A stretch of 64,000 nucleotides of DNA, from positions 62,001 through 126,000 of the forward strand of contig NW_026570309.1 in assembly GCF_019649055.1 (NCBI RefSeq). The letters run 5' to 3'. The stretch comes from Paramacrobiotus metropolitanus (Eukaryota; Tardigrada; Eutardigrada; Parachela; Macrobiotidae). This document shows, in pieces, positions 48,957 to 60,900 of this stretch. Position 1 is the first letter of the stretch; each line of letters begins with the position of its first letter. The notes beneath the pieces were generated by a model. It was not told the DNA's origin. It saw only the letters and a program-made list of their open reading frames with translations, and did not search any database. The translations under genes were made by a program, and so were the position numbers.

Positions 48957-49428
48957 TAGTGTTGGGTCGGCCCGGCCCGGCCCGGCCCGGCGCGGCCCGG
49001 CCCGAGCAAGAGGGCCGGGCCGTCATTTGCACGGCCCGGGCCGCGGGCCGATCCGGGCTGCGGCCCGACATGTCCCCGGCCGCGGCCCGGGCCGTCTGCA
49101 TCACAGCAAGATTTCATTCCCGGATGTCATTATAAAGCGGCTACAGCGGGTATGTCAACGGAAAAATAGACGGATTTTCGCCTAGAAACGTTTAATGCTG
49201 TGAGAATTAAGAAAATTCATCCAAAACTACTAAATTTCAGTAAATGCCAATGAAATTTTTTGTTTTTTCAAAGCTTTTTCCATATTTAACGTTTACAGCG
49301 GGCCACGGCCGCGGCCGGGCCATGGCCCTTCTCCCGGGCCGAGGGTCATGCCCGGCGCGGCCTCTCCAGCGGCCGGGGCCGAGGTCGGCCTGGCCGTTAC
49401 GGCCCTGGGCCGGGCCGGCCCAACACTA
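48957..49428. mobile_element. Non-autonomous hAT-superfamily element
   Basis: The element begins TAGTGTTGGGTCGGCCCGG and ends with the near-perfect complement CCGGGCCGGCCCAACACTA. It is flanked on both sides by the same 8-bp sequence TGCGCACT (48949-48956 and 49429-49436). An 8-bp target duplication with TAGTG-type ends is diagnostic of hAT transposition. Both outer 100-150 bp are made almost wholly of GGCCCGG-type repeats, while the centre (about 49110-49290) is AT-rich. At 472 bp with no transposase frame it needs an autonomous partner elsewhere. The intact duplication suggests a fairly young insertion. Confidence 0.9.
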
Positions 49429-49436
49429 TGCGCACT

Positions 49437-50211
49437 CACATTCCATGTGTCTGGACAGCGTGACGCCGTTGCCGCCAGCACATTTCTTTCTCTACATTTT
49501 CATTACGCTCTAGAACTAGCTCGCAGCAACTTGACTTGCTGATTTCTGCCAGACACTGGCCTTTGTTGTGGTTTTCCCCGCATTCACGCGGCATTTGCTC
49601 CACTTTATTTGTACAATAAAGTCACCTGTGAGCTCTCTGTGCTTGCCTGTCACATGCTCGATTTCAGATTAATTAGAAGTCTGATACTCATTGTAATGAA
49701 AGTATTTGTGTAAATAAAAAAACTCAAGCCTTTAGCACCGGTAGGGCGATATTCACTGTTTAATAATTTATATTTTACACCCTGGGACTCGATTTTTATT
49801 AGATTTCTGTTGTTTATTATACCTTGCAATTTTACCTTAAATATAATAGTATGCTGCGTTGCAATGACGTTATGTTCCACTTCCATCTTGGTGAAAAGCC
49901 CTTTTTCTTTGGACCTTCCAAAAATGTAATCTTGATGCACTGAATAACGGCAATCGAACGGAGTGCTGTTCGCTTTCGCGAACTCTGAATATATGAAGTA
50001 CTTCAGTAATGGATTCATGGATAAAGATCTGTAAGACAGTTCCTTACGCATTCAAATTCAACGTCCAACGTACACCGTGTTTAACAAAAATAAATAACAA
50101 CTGTATTAATCGTCTGATATAATCGCATCAGCAGCAAACTTATAAAAAACGGAATGTTAAATTTCTGTGAGCTTGGCTAAGCATGATCGTTCTTTTGGTC
50201 ATGGAGGCGCA
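49437..50211. other. Region downstream of HADH with one uncertain open frame
   Basis: This is mostly AT-rich 3' flank of the HADH gene. On the minus strand 50051-49838 is open, with coding-like composition (EFAKANSTPFDCRYSVHQDY) and a GTAAAA donor-like site at its end, so it could be an exon or an exon relic. I recognise no family and found no partner exon. Confidence 0.3.
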
Positions 50212-53100
50212 TCAGGTGCGTGATTTGATTAATCGCAGCTTCTCGATTTGTGCGTCGGCGTCCACCGACTGCTCCGCTTTGTACTCGTAGAATCCCGAAC
50301 CACTTTTCCGTCCCAGTCGACCCTCTTCGACCATTCGCTGGATGGTGCGGACGGGAGCGAATAAGGGATCGTTGGGCATTTTCTTATGCCATCCTACAAA
50401 AAAATTTATGAAACGATACGGTCTATTACTGAAATGAGTGGAAACAGGCAGTCTAAATGGGCGAAAGATATCCTCGCCCATTGACTACGATTATACTAAT
50501 AAAACGGTATGTACTGTACCAAGTCTTTAACTGTATATATCTATATTAACAAGAACATATCGCTGCACTTTACCAGTTCTTATTCTGCAAAAGACGTTTC
50601 TGTGATACTGTACAATAAAAATTTTAACATGTGGAAGTCATCATGAGCACTTAGAACTGTCACAAAGACAGCGTAACGTTGATCAAGCAATTAATGTAAA
50701 TTTATCCTAAACGAGTAATACAAAAGTACTTACCTTGAATGATAAGAAAGGCCACATCCAACCCAATGAAATCCATCAATTCCAGCGGACCGATTTTGTA
50801 CCCCGCTCCCAGTTTCATGGCCGTGTCAATATCCTTGGCTTCCGCATCACCGCGCTCCAGCATCCGCACCGCTTCCAACATATACGGAATGAGCAAGCGA
50901 TTGACGATGAACCCGGGAGTATCCTGCGGCAATAGCAAGAAAAATTTCAAAAACGATTTCAAAACTATGATATTCTGTGGATTTTCCATAAACGATTCAC
51001 ACCACCAAATATAAAGGTGGAAGAAAATTTCCAAAAGAAAAATCAAAGAAAATCCATTCTATTATTACAGTCATTATTAGTTAACTTCATGGCAACTGTT
51101 CCATTCCCACTGAGTATAGCTACCTACCACCACTGCACTACGAAATTATATATAATACTTGCGCAGTAAACGGCAACGAAATGAAAAGATAAAAACCACG
51201 GCATACAAAACCAAGATCACAAACCGACAAACACCCACCTTGCAGTCGACGGAGGTTTTACCGATGGTCTTCACGAATTCTTTAACACAATCGTAAACAG
51301 CGTCATTCGTACTGTCAAGTCGCGTCAGCTGAAATATAACCATAATTTAAAAATCGAAGCTTTAAAAATAGAACCTAATAAAAGGAATACAGAGACGCTG
51401 CATGATGACCGAGGTATGAGCAAGAAGAACGAATGTCTAAAAACAGAAGTTGTATAACCAGCAATCCTACCTCAACCAAAGGCATCACGGGCACCTGTAA
51501 AAAGAGCTGCTATTTTCGAAAACGGCTGATTACCATGTTGTCGAAAAATGTTTACAGGGCTGAAAAAATGCATGCCAACAAAACGATCTTTCCGCTCAGT
51601 ACCATCCGCCATTTCGGTAATGGATAGCGACGACGTGTTCGATGCAAAAATGGTATGCCTGCAGAACACAATTGAATTTATAAAACTGAATTTATTTTTT
51701 TATCGATGCGCCGTGACACATTTACAGCCAGCATCAGCAACAGGACGAAGCAGCTAAAACCTAAATTTAAAAAATTTCAACACTTTATCAAGGCGGAAAT
51801 GAAATCGTCAGTTGGTCTAAGAAAGTAAAGAATTCGAGAATATAGCAACTACCAACTATGACTGTGAAAAGCCGCATAACACTGCATTAAATTATAAAAG
51901 AACGGAAAATGAATAATCAGTACACAATATTTTTCCCGAAAATAAACGAGTAATTTTACTACCGGCTTACTTGGCGGCTGTGCGATCCAGTTCTTGGAAG
52001 AGCAATTTTTTGACTTGAATATTCTCCACCACGGCCTCAATCACCAGATCCGCTTGCGACGCGGCCTCACAGTGATCGGTCTGCAGCTGGACGTGCTGCA
52101 GTAACTGCGCTACCATCTCTTTGGCTTTCTGGAAACCAATAAACAAACGTGCAGTAGATGCTCTAATATTATTGCTTACAAAAATAACCGCCGCTGTAGA
52201 ACTGCCGCTAGGATTCCGTACTTAATGATTATAATAGTTACTAGTACTCTATTTAAAGGGGATGAGAAAATGGAAGCGTTCGTAGTGTAATGGCATGAAA
52301 GGGAATTCGTTGACTGCCTGCGCGCAAAAACATGACGTCGTCAGCGTACTTACGTCAGCGTACGGAGTTTGTATTTTCAAGATAAAAATATACAGTAGAA
52401 CTTAATTTTTTCCCACTATTCAGTGGCGTCAAACGAGAAACGTCAAACGGAAAAGCATAACACAGCAGCTATTATTTTTAGGCAGCATCCAAAAATCACC
52501 ACTATCGGAGTAAGAATTTTTTCAAATATGGTATTCGGAGTGATCAAATATCAAATATTAAATAATACTCTAGGTTTCCAGAACCTTTGCAGCCTTTGCA
52601 GCAATCGTAGAGTACAGATACTTGATTCGATCGCACTGTTCCAATTTAAAATTCCTCCAACCATAGTCGACGCATTTCAAATTTTATAACTGTCACATGA
52701 TAAGTTATCATAAGTACCATAACATAAGATCTCCGAAAGGACAAATTTTTTCTCTGCCAGTGCACATGTCTACATGACACCGTACGGCGTACCTGTTGAT
52801 TATCGGGAAGCTCCTTGGCCAGTTTGCGATGGTAGCGATAGGCCATGCTGTTGCGCGCACGGACCAGCGCGTCCTGCGAGTGATCCACCAGCGTCACATT
52901 CAGTCCGGCGGCGGCTGTCACCTGCGGAGCAGTCAGCCAAAATCATCGGCAAACCACAGCAGACAGAAACTCCCGTGGTGCCTTGCCTGCGCAATGCCCC
53001 CTCCCATCAATCCCGCTCCGATCACCACCACATCGCGGATACTCTTCCCGTTGCTCGTACTGTACAGACGGAAGAATTGTGCGCTCCGATGGGAAAACAT
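50212..53100 (-). CDS. HADH: Mitochondrial 3-hydroxyacyl-CoA dehydrogenase (short chain)
   Basis: HADH oxidises L-3-hydroxyacyl-CoA to 3-ketoacyl-CoA with NAD+ in mitochondrial beta-oxidation. Eight exons join in phase: 53100-52987, 52921-52793, 52128-51971, 51658-51556, 51494-51471, 51328-51239, 50923-50734 and 50393-50212 (329 aa; human about 314). The start [19 protein letters not shown] looks like a mitochondrial presequence; an in-frame Met ten codons upstream is an alternative. The NAD-binding motif is [15 protein letters not shown]. Catalytic-site motifs are all present: ASNTSSL (Ser), MHFFSP (His), VPVMPLVE (Glu) and PGFIVNRLL (Asn). The C-terminus keeps [12 protein letters not shown]. 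Odd points: intron 1 is only 65 bases with a GC donor (GC-AG), and exon 5 is a 24-base microexon carrying the catalytic Glu. It probably encodes an active enzyme. Confidence 0.96.
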
Positions 53101-53401
53101 TATGTGAAAGCTGTCTAGATAATCAGTCACCGGGACATGGAATGGTTAGGATGCATTTCATCAAAAACCAAAAATTAAATACGAACGTTTGAACAAAAAA
53201 ACTAAAATTAAGTTAATTAAGTAGCTCCAGATATGTTTCTCATTCTGATTCATAATTTCCTGACTAAAGCTGCACGTGGCGTAAAATGTAAAACCACAGA
53301 CGGTGCAGAGTGAGAGAGTGATTGGCTTAACCACCCCGTGCGGCAGTTGTTTTAAATATTCAAATGGCCAGAAGCCTAGGGTAGATTATATTCGTATTTA
53401 G

Positions 53402-53640
53402 ACGGCCGGTACATTTTCGCGGCTATTGCTTTCGAGGCAATGAGACAGTGGGGTCCATCGGCCATTGCTATCATCAAAGAACTGGGAAAAAGACTACGGG
53501 TTCATTCAGGAGAAGCGCGTGCACATGAATTTTTACGACAGCGATTGTCTTTAGAGATACAGCGCGGTAACACGGTGTCTGTCATTGGTACCGTAGAGAA
53601 GGCTGAGATGTTTAATGAGCTTTTGTTTATCTATCTGTAA
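53402..53640 (+). mobile_element. LINE (non-LTR retrotransposon) fragment: C-terminal tail of the reverse transcriptase
   Basis: The frame reads FEAMRQWGPSAIAIIKELG, then FLRQRLSLEIQRGN and SVIGT, ending at a stop at 53638-53640. This matches the familiar end of many LINE ORF2 proteins (WGPSA..FIKELGRRI...FLxQRLSLAIQRGN). No reverse transcriptase core, endonuclease or poly(A) tail was seen upstream or downstream, so it is a short 3' remnant, as expected of 5'-truncated insertions. Clade cannot be assigned from so little. Confidence 0.65.
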
Positions 53641-54348
53641 TTGCTTCTTAACACGTTTTTGAGTGTGGATTTGAAATAAAGTATCTAGAATCGTAATGAC
53701 CAAATCACTGACGCTTGAATGATCATTCTGGAAACACTCACATTGGATTGCGGAGTGGATCTATCATCTGTCGACTGTCGAGCCCTCTGGATAGGTGGAT
53801 GGGGCGCGGAGGTGTGAAGCCGGAGTTTCTTTGTGTTCTGCCCGATGGGATCTGGTCATCTGGGGCGAGTATTACCGCAAGGTTTCGCCATCTACAGATA
53901 GCGTGTGTGTGACATGTGGAGATTTTGATTTTGCGCTGACATTGCTTTGTTCCTCTGTCTTTGGTGTTTAATGGATTTACGAATACTTCAGAAGTATGAC
54001 GCGAAGTGTGTACATAATGTATTGTCATTTCAACAAAAAAGTACGGCTGTAAGTAGTACAGATCTGCGATACGTACTGTTCTTTTGATTTCGTTGTTTTC
54101 GGTTTGTATAGAAAATAGAAATCTGTACGAGTATAGAATTTCGGTAGTTGTATAGAAAATTTCTGTAGAACTCGAGCTAAATATTTATTTACTACAGAGC
54201 TACATATTATTTTGATATGGTCGTACGAAAGCTTTTACTGTCGCGAAAGTTTTTCTTCTGCTGCTTGCAGTTGCAAGGTTACGGTATATGCTAAAGAGGC
54301 GGCAGTCTCGACTTCAGTTGATTTTCATCACCATCCCGCCAACCTTTA
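53641..54348. other. Intergenic sequence between the LINE fragment and the HRM gene
   Basis: About 0.7 kb with no supported gene. No run long and hydrophobic enough to be a transmembrane helix was seen on the minus strand. This matters because the 7TM exons of the GPCR-like gene at 54349-55667 should lie here if they existed. Confidence 0.45.
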
Positions 54349-55667
54349 TCAAAGGTTAATAGTGCAGAAAATGCAGATGAAAGGTGTGGGAAGTTTAGAA
54401 AATTCCCTGGAACGCGAAGTATTTGATGCCTGGATGTTTAAACTGCTCGACGTGTGAGAGATATCGGAAGCGCCTTGGTTGGATTGGGACTGGTTGTGCA
54501 GAGCTTCGAATTTCTGGCGTATTATTGCCGCTTCGGCAGAACCACCATAGTACGTTTCGAACATTTGTTTTGTGTCGTCGTTAAAGCAGTCATCGTAGTA
54601 GGTGTACCCGGCATCCCCGGAGTCCGGCTTGCTCTCCCAAGTCCCGTTCATGTCGCAAGTTTTATTTGCAAATTCTGTTAATTAATAAAGTTAAAACACA
54701 GCAACGTTTTTCTAAATGCATTTTCTTTGAATACTGTAATAGTACTTTTTGTTGCAATTATGTACTTACGTACTTACATCAAACGCTGCTTACTGCAATG
54801 TGGGCTAATGTGGCTCGTTTTAATTTTTTAAATGCCCTTTCCTACCTTATACGCAACGGGCAAATTAACATTACCAAAGCACAAAAAATTATTCAGATGT
54901 ATTTATCGACGTATTTACTGGTGGTATCGGTGCCAGTCATGTTGGGACATGGCTGCAGGATGGTTTCGCCGGGTGCAGTTGTTGGCCAGCATAGTACGTC
55001 ATCCGTTACACCAGGACACCATCCTGAAACGTTATAAGTGTCGTGTGCAAGTAGTTTATCTTTTTTCGTGAAAAACATTTTTTTTCATAAATACACCGGC
55101 AAAATCAGGTGACTTCCGGTCATCGACTGCTGCCGTTTTTGTAGTTTGCCGGCGGTACGTTTTGAATTCTATAAATCTTTACAAATCTTTGTAAATCTTC
55201 ATTTCGGTGTCCCTATGAATGTCCCTATCTCTATAATGCTCATGGAATACTGTGGATGACTGTTAATTAAGACTAGTATTACGACATTCATTCTTACACG
55301 TCTTACCAGTGTATTCTGTCACTCTACAAATACAGTCAGCGTGCAATATTATATTATCAATATATCTTATTACTAACTACTATGGCTATACCAAACAACT
55401 GCTAAAAAATTTACCTTCTTGGCCTGTTAATAAACCACTAGTTTCAAGAAAGGAAATGCACTGATCTGGAGTAACCTTTTCCCACGGCTTATGGCTCGGG
55501 TTAGAAGGCACAGTAATCACAACATTTTCGTATCCCACACTTCGTCGCGTCCGGGAAATAAAACTGTTATTGCGATGTTGATTGCCATAATCGGTTGAAA
55601 TGACTGGAAGAACTCCGTACAAAATCATAAGAATACCAAAAACTGGAAATAATCGCAGACGAAGCAC
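54349..55667 (-). CDS. Secreted protein with a class B GPCR hormone-receptor (HRM) domain but no 7TM
   Basis: Exons 55667-55415, 55023-54919 and 54674-54349 join in phase (227 residues; the true start codon is probably in an upstream exon, since exon 1 follows a good acceptor). Exon 1 starts with a hydrophobic signal-like run (LFPVFGILMILYGVLPVIS), then a basic RTRRS and one Cys (DQCISFLE). Exon 2 holds GWCPGVTDDVLCWPTT, then LQPCPN; exon 3 holds KTCDMNGTWESKP then YTYYDDCF. These give the six-Cys HRM pattern with the hallmark CWPTT and NGxW motifs, which binds peptide hormones in secretin-type receptors. After the last Cys the protein runs on as hydrophilic, Asn/Ser/Gln-rich sequence to a stop. 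No TM helices follow before the HADH gene 1.2 kb away. It could be a soluble hormone-binding protein or the stranded ectodomain of a broken receptor gene. Confidence 0.7.
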
Positions 55668-57968
55668 CTGCAAAAGATTAAAACGAAGTTTATTATTTCT
55701 GTAAATGTATGCATCAGCTGTCAAAAATGTTAATGGCCGCAATATGGAGAAATCTAGCAACAGGCGTGCAGTGTAAGTAACTACTGCGCGTTTGTTTATG
55801 CTACGGTGCCATCAGTTGTGATCGACAAGCAAAAGCAAAATTCAGGGCGATAAAATTTGAGGGCTTTAGAGTATTCCTAATGCTGTGTTTGGATATTTAT
55901 ACACTTTTTAACTGGAAGCCGAGATAATATTTACAAAAATAATAATTGCAACCAATACAAAATAATATATATATATATATAGTATTTAAAATAATATTTA
56001 CAACCAATATATGGTAACACGAAGCGATAAATACCACGTGCAGCTGTATTACGAATACTCATTTGGATATCAAATCGTGAATGCTGTCATTCACCTTTTA
56101 ACACTTGTATCTGCGTACGCACGCATGAGTCCTATATTGGAATGATAATCAAATTACTTAACGTTTTCGAACTCGTCTACTAAAACAAAAAGTTTTCCAG
56201 AGAATTACAACAGACCAAAAATGTCAAATTATGACATGGAATACCAGTGCTAAAACCGGTGCTTTACCCCATTCTGCGTTGATCCGGCTCCGACTGCGCA
56301 GGATAAGGAATTGTGACTGCGTAAAAGGCACATTTGCTTGAATTAGGATAAGTTGAAAAAATTACTCTTCATGGGTAAATTCAGATTCTCAGATTCCAAC
56401 CAAAAAATTAAGTTATATTTTTGCGTAAATGATTGGTGTGGCGCTAAAAATGTGTTAGCGATCGTAAAACTAAAATACTATTACAATGAAAGTTCTTACG
56501 ATCGGTTTGTGAAACAGTACGGGCTAATCAACGAACTGATAATGATCACATATTAATCAGATTTAGATAAAGAAATAGTGTAGTACAATATGGTATTTGT
56601 ACATCACCGCCGCAAAACCTGCAATTGGCATTGGCCATATCCAGCCACAATTTTAACGGTTTATTCTTTATTACATCTTTTTTACGATGTACACTTCTAG
56701 AACTTAAAACTGATCAATCATCGCGGTAACATGTATATATGCCAATCTGTTACGAACGCGTGACCTTTCGAAAAAGGCAGATTATGTTCAGTGCAGCTTA
56801 TTGTTATTGGAGTACTCGTAGTATAAACTGCAGACGAAACATCGCAGATGCGCTAACAGTCTGCATTAATAGACCTATAAGCCAGATATTTAAATAACGT
56901 CAGCCTAAACCCGATTTTAACGAGCGAAACCAAGAATTCTACGGGTGAGAACAAGCAAACGGCTTAATCAGAAATAATGTAATTGTCCGTTTGACAATAC
57001 AAAAGCACACAGAGAATGCTTTGAATCTGTTTATATCCCGGTTGCGTTTTTAAACAAAATCTCACGCTTGTGTAAACCGGTCAGCGGACTCCAGCATCCC
57101 ATGCAGCGCGTTCTTGGTTTATAGATGTATTGTTAATGGAACTATGTAAATATTTCCGAAAACTTGATTTACTCTGTAGTTAAACAAAATTACCTAGTGG
57201 CCGATGTTTTTAAAAAAATATTTGAATGACAGACAAACGCATAGCAAAAATTCGAAATAGTCTTTGTACATGTTTGTTAGCAATGCATTGCGCTATATAA
57301 CGGCGAGGGTTTACGAAAATTTTCATGCGTCTTTCACAAGTTATGATTTTCTGTATCGAGACAACACTAATAATTATGCGCCAGACTATAAGCTGAGGTG
57401 CTGCTCATACGATCGTGGCTTTGACGGCTTCCTGCTGCTTTATTCTCGTCCAACAGCTGAACGTGATATTAATTTGCACAAATAATTTCTTTCTCTGTCT
57501 TGGTCACGGCCAGCACCTCCGTTTGTAGAAACCAATCCGCAGTGTTTGGGAAAAAACTGCATATTTAACAAGGCCATATGCATGTGATGTCAATGCCGAA
57601 AATTATCACTCAACTTCATGGTTAATTTATCCGTTACTTCACAGCACTTCTTCGGCGAAAGCTGACATTCTCGCACCTGACGGTATGATGTTTGGTTTTT
57701 TTTGGCTGCCCGATTAAACGGGCTTTTTTAGTGACAATTAATGACTGCAGAATCCTGACTCGAGTTCTGCACAAACCTTACAACCAGAATTAATTTCCGT
57801 GTAAAGGTCACCAGCCCTTCTGACGCCGTAATTGTGCGTATACTTGAAATTATTCATCTCTAACTGGGACAATTTTGAAGGATAAAACTGTGGTATTTTA
57901 ATTTTTGTGGTTCCTGACTGCCAGTTAATTGTCTACTTCCGGTTAGCAGTCGAGCCACAGCTAGAACC
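55668..57968. other. Divergent intergenic region between the HRM gene and TRPA1
   Basis: About 2.3 kb with no supported gene. It contains a short (AT)n run at about 55964-55981 and small open frames (56353-56556, 57264-57485) with no recognisable domain. The promoters of the divergently transcribed HRM and TRPA1 genes, and any first exon of the HRM gene, should be here. Confidence 0.45.
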
Positions 57969-60900
57969 ATGCCGTGGGCTTTGGTGTTTCGAAATTTCGC
58001 GCAATCCCGCTCATCGCCGCAGTTGTCGGATTTGTTGCTGCGGGACAATGCGTCGCTGTCATCTGGGCTTACCAGAAATTATCGGGATACGATACACGCT
58101 GATAAAAGCAATATTGGTCTGCATGGAATGCCGCACGGGATGGGGAAGAAGCGCTGGAGTAACGAATTAAGCACATCATCAACCGTAACATCATCGGTGG
58201 ACGACGCTGCCGACGAACACGGAGCCGTTGCTGAATTTTTTCAGGTTTATTAAGTATACATTATCGTTTATGTACTGTGATCCGTGGTTAACAGCTCTCT
58301 TAGTTATGTACTTATCGTTACCTGCGTCAGTAATTAGTGGTATTGTTATATTGTTATGCATGGTAATGATGGTATCGTAGTGTGTTGGCAAAATTTCTTT
58401 ACTGCCAAAGCTTTATTGCATGGTATTTATTGAACGGCGTTATAAAAATTGCATTTAAATTCTGGTTGTACACTTTTTTAAGATGTTTCGCTAAAAAATG
58501 CATGCTCGTATTTTTCCATTAACATTAACGAGTAAATTACAGCTGTTGTTTCGAATGTTTTTATGGTACGCACTTCCGCTCATAAGTGCGGCGCATTGTA
58601 ACGATAAACGCGCAAACAATAACAATTTGGAATTTTATGAAAGTTTTTTTACTAATAGTTATGAAACTCAAATCGATTCTATGTAAAACAAAAATACGAC
58701 TATAACTTTATTTGGCTTCGCGTGTAGGCCATTTCTGCTGGAAATCGCGATGTCGCCAAGAGTCTGATGCGCAACAACATCGATTTGGTGCATTCAAGAA
58801 ATCGCAGTGGCAAAACTGCGATTCATGTCGCAGTGGTCAATGAGAATTTTGCAGTTTTACAGGATCTGTTAGATAATAAAGCAGGTACTGTAATACAATG
58901 CATCAGGCAATAACTGCCACTATAAGCAACTCCGCTTTTAATGCAAGGGAGTGCTTGCTACAGTGTTTCGTTTGGCATTTTGCAGATATTAATGCTGTCG
59001 ATAACGAAGGAAATACAGCTCTGCATTTAGCAGCCGCAAAAAATGACGGTGCAGCAATTGCTGCTCTGCTGGCTTCCCAAGCAAATCCCAAAATAAAGAA
59101 TGGTAAACAGGACACCGCACTGCATGTTGCCGTGCGTGGACAATGCATGGATGCGCTTTCTGTACGTAAAAGACGTGTTTAATAAAAAGTAATTTTTAAA
59201 TTGATTTTTATTCATAAATTTTGTTACAAATCGATTGCATACACACTGTACATGATTAATTAAACTTAACTTGCACGCGCCGAAAATTACGCGGGCTTTA
59301 TGTATTGCTGTATAGTACTAACCATAAGTACAATACATATGCTGCTTTTACTTACAAATTTGCAATAGTACATACAATGTGTTGTTAAAAATTATCTAAT
59401 TGTGGGATTAGTCAGCTAAAACTTAAGTAACAAAGAGAAAAAGCACCACGTGAATCATATTCATGAAACTCTGTTTTAGTTGACACCAAGCGACACCAAC
59501 GTTAGCGCATCCGAAAATAAGTGCAAAGTCATGTGTAAGTAACGCGTAAATATTTTTTAGAAGTTGTTAAACGCCGCGTCATTGGATATTAACACGCCGG
59601 GTTTCAACGGGGAAACACCGGTACATATCGCCGGATGTCTGAACCACGTGGCGATGCTAGACCTGCTCATCCGACGCCGGGCCAGCGTCTGCCACGGCAA
59701 CGACCAGGGCCTGACCGTTCTGCATCTGGCCGCTGCGAAAAGCGCGAACATTGTTTTGCGGCACATTCTACAAGATGGCAACACCGGCTACACCGTGGCG
59801 CAACTGGTCAGTGTGGAGGATGATGAAAAGGGCACACCGCTTCACGCTGCGGTACACGGAGGCAACATGGAGGGCGCGGCGTTGCTCTTGGCCAATAAGG
59901 CGTCGGTGGAAGCGCAGACGGTGGACGGGACGACACCGCTGCATGTGGCGTGTTCGCAGGGCAGCGTGGAGATGGTGCAGATGATTTGTGCGAGCGTGGA
60001 GGATGAAGAGAAACTGGAACGGGTGCTGGCCATGAAGGATCATAATGGACTGACGCCACTGCATAGGTATACTGCGCTCACGCATTTTACTGGATAAACT
60101 TTACAGATTGTGTATCGCTCTAGCTGGGCAGTAATTCCAGTATCCTTTATTTGTAACTAACTTTTACCACAAACGATAAAAATATATAATGCTACATACA
60201 TAATTATACACTAACTGCTGTGCGCGGCAGCAGCGTCTATAAGTGTCAATAATGACATGCAGTGTCTATAAGAGATGAATATTCAGGTACTCGTACAACA
60301 TGACAACTGACTTACCGTCAGTAGTGAGACCGAGGGTGCCTTACACCGGAACATAAATAGTTACCGACTACCGACTGGAACATAAATGGAGATAAATATT
60401 TACCGACTACGAGTCTACGAGTATAACGTTTGCTTACGTTTTTAGGGCTGCCATCTATAATCATGTGGATTTAATAGAAATACTGATCCAAACTGTAAGC
60501 CTCGTTATTAATGTACAATTAAAAACAACAACCGGAAACCGGAATGTACAACCAGAAAATTACAGAGCATCATAATACGAGGACTGCTCGCTCGCATGTT
60601 GGTAGCTTTGAAATCATAATTCAAATTAGGGGGCCCCGGTCGATGCTCAAGACAAAACTGGCAACACTCCGCTTATCAGCGCCGCCACCCGAGCAGCGGA
60701 GGAAGCCATCCTGGAGTTGATCTACCGCGGTGCCGATGTGACCATTAAGAATAATGACAAAAAGAACTTCCTGCACTACGTTATAATCGGTGGGGCGGAC
60801 CAGAGTGCCATCGCCAGGGAAATAAATAACGTAAGCAGTGTGATTATATCAGTACGTAATTATTATAGCAATACTACGGTCAACTAAAGAGTATTTGGTA

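Noticed and set aside
48865-49513. Frames in GGCCCGG-rich sequence and a possible CpG-island promoter
   Set aside because: The block is a hAT element with terminal repeats and target duplication; Ala/Arg/Pro-rich frames follow from the repeat.
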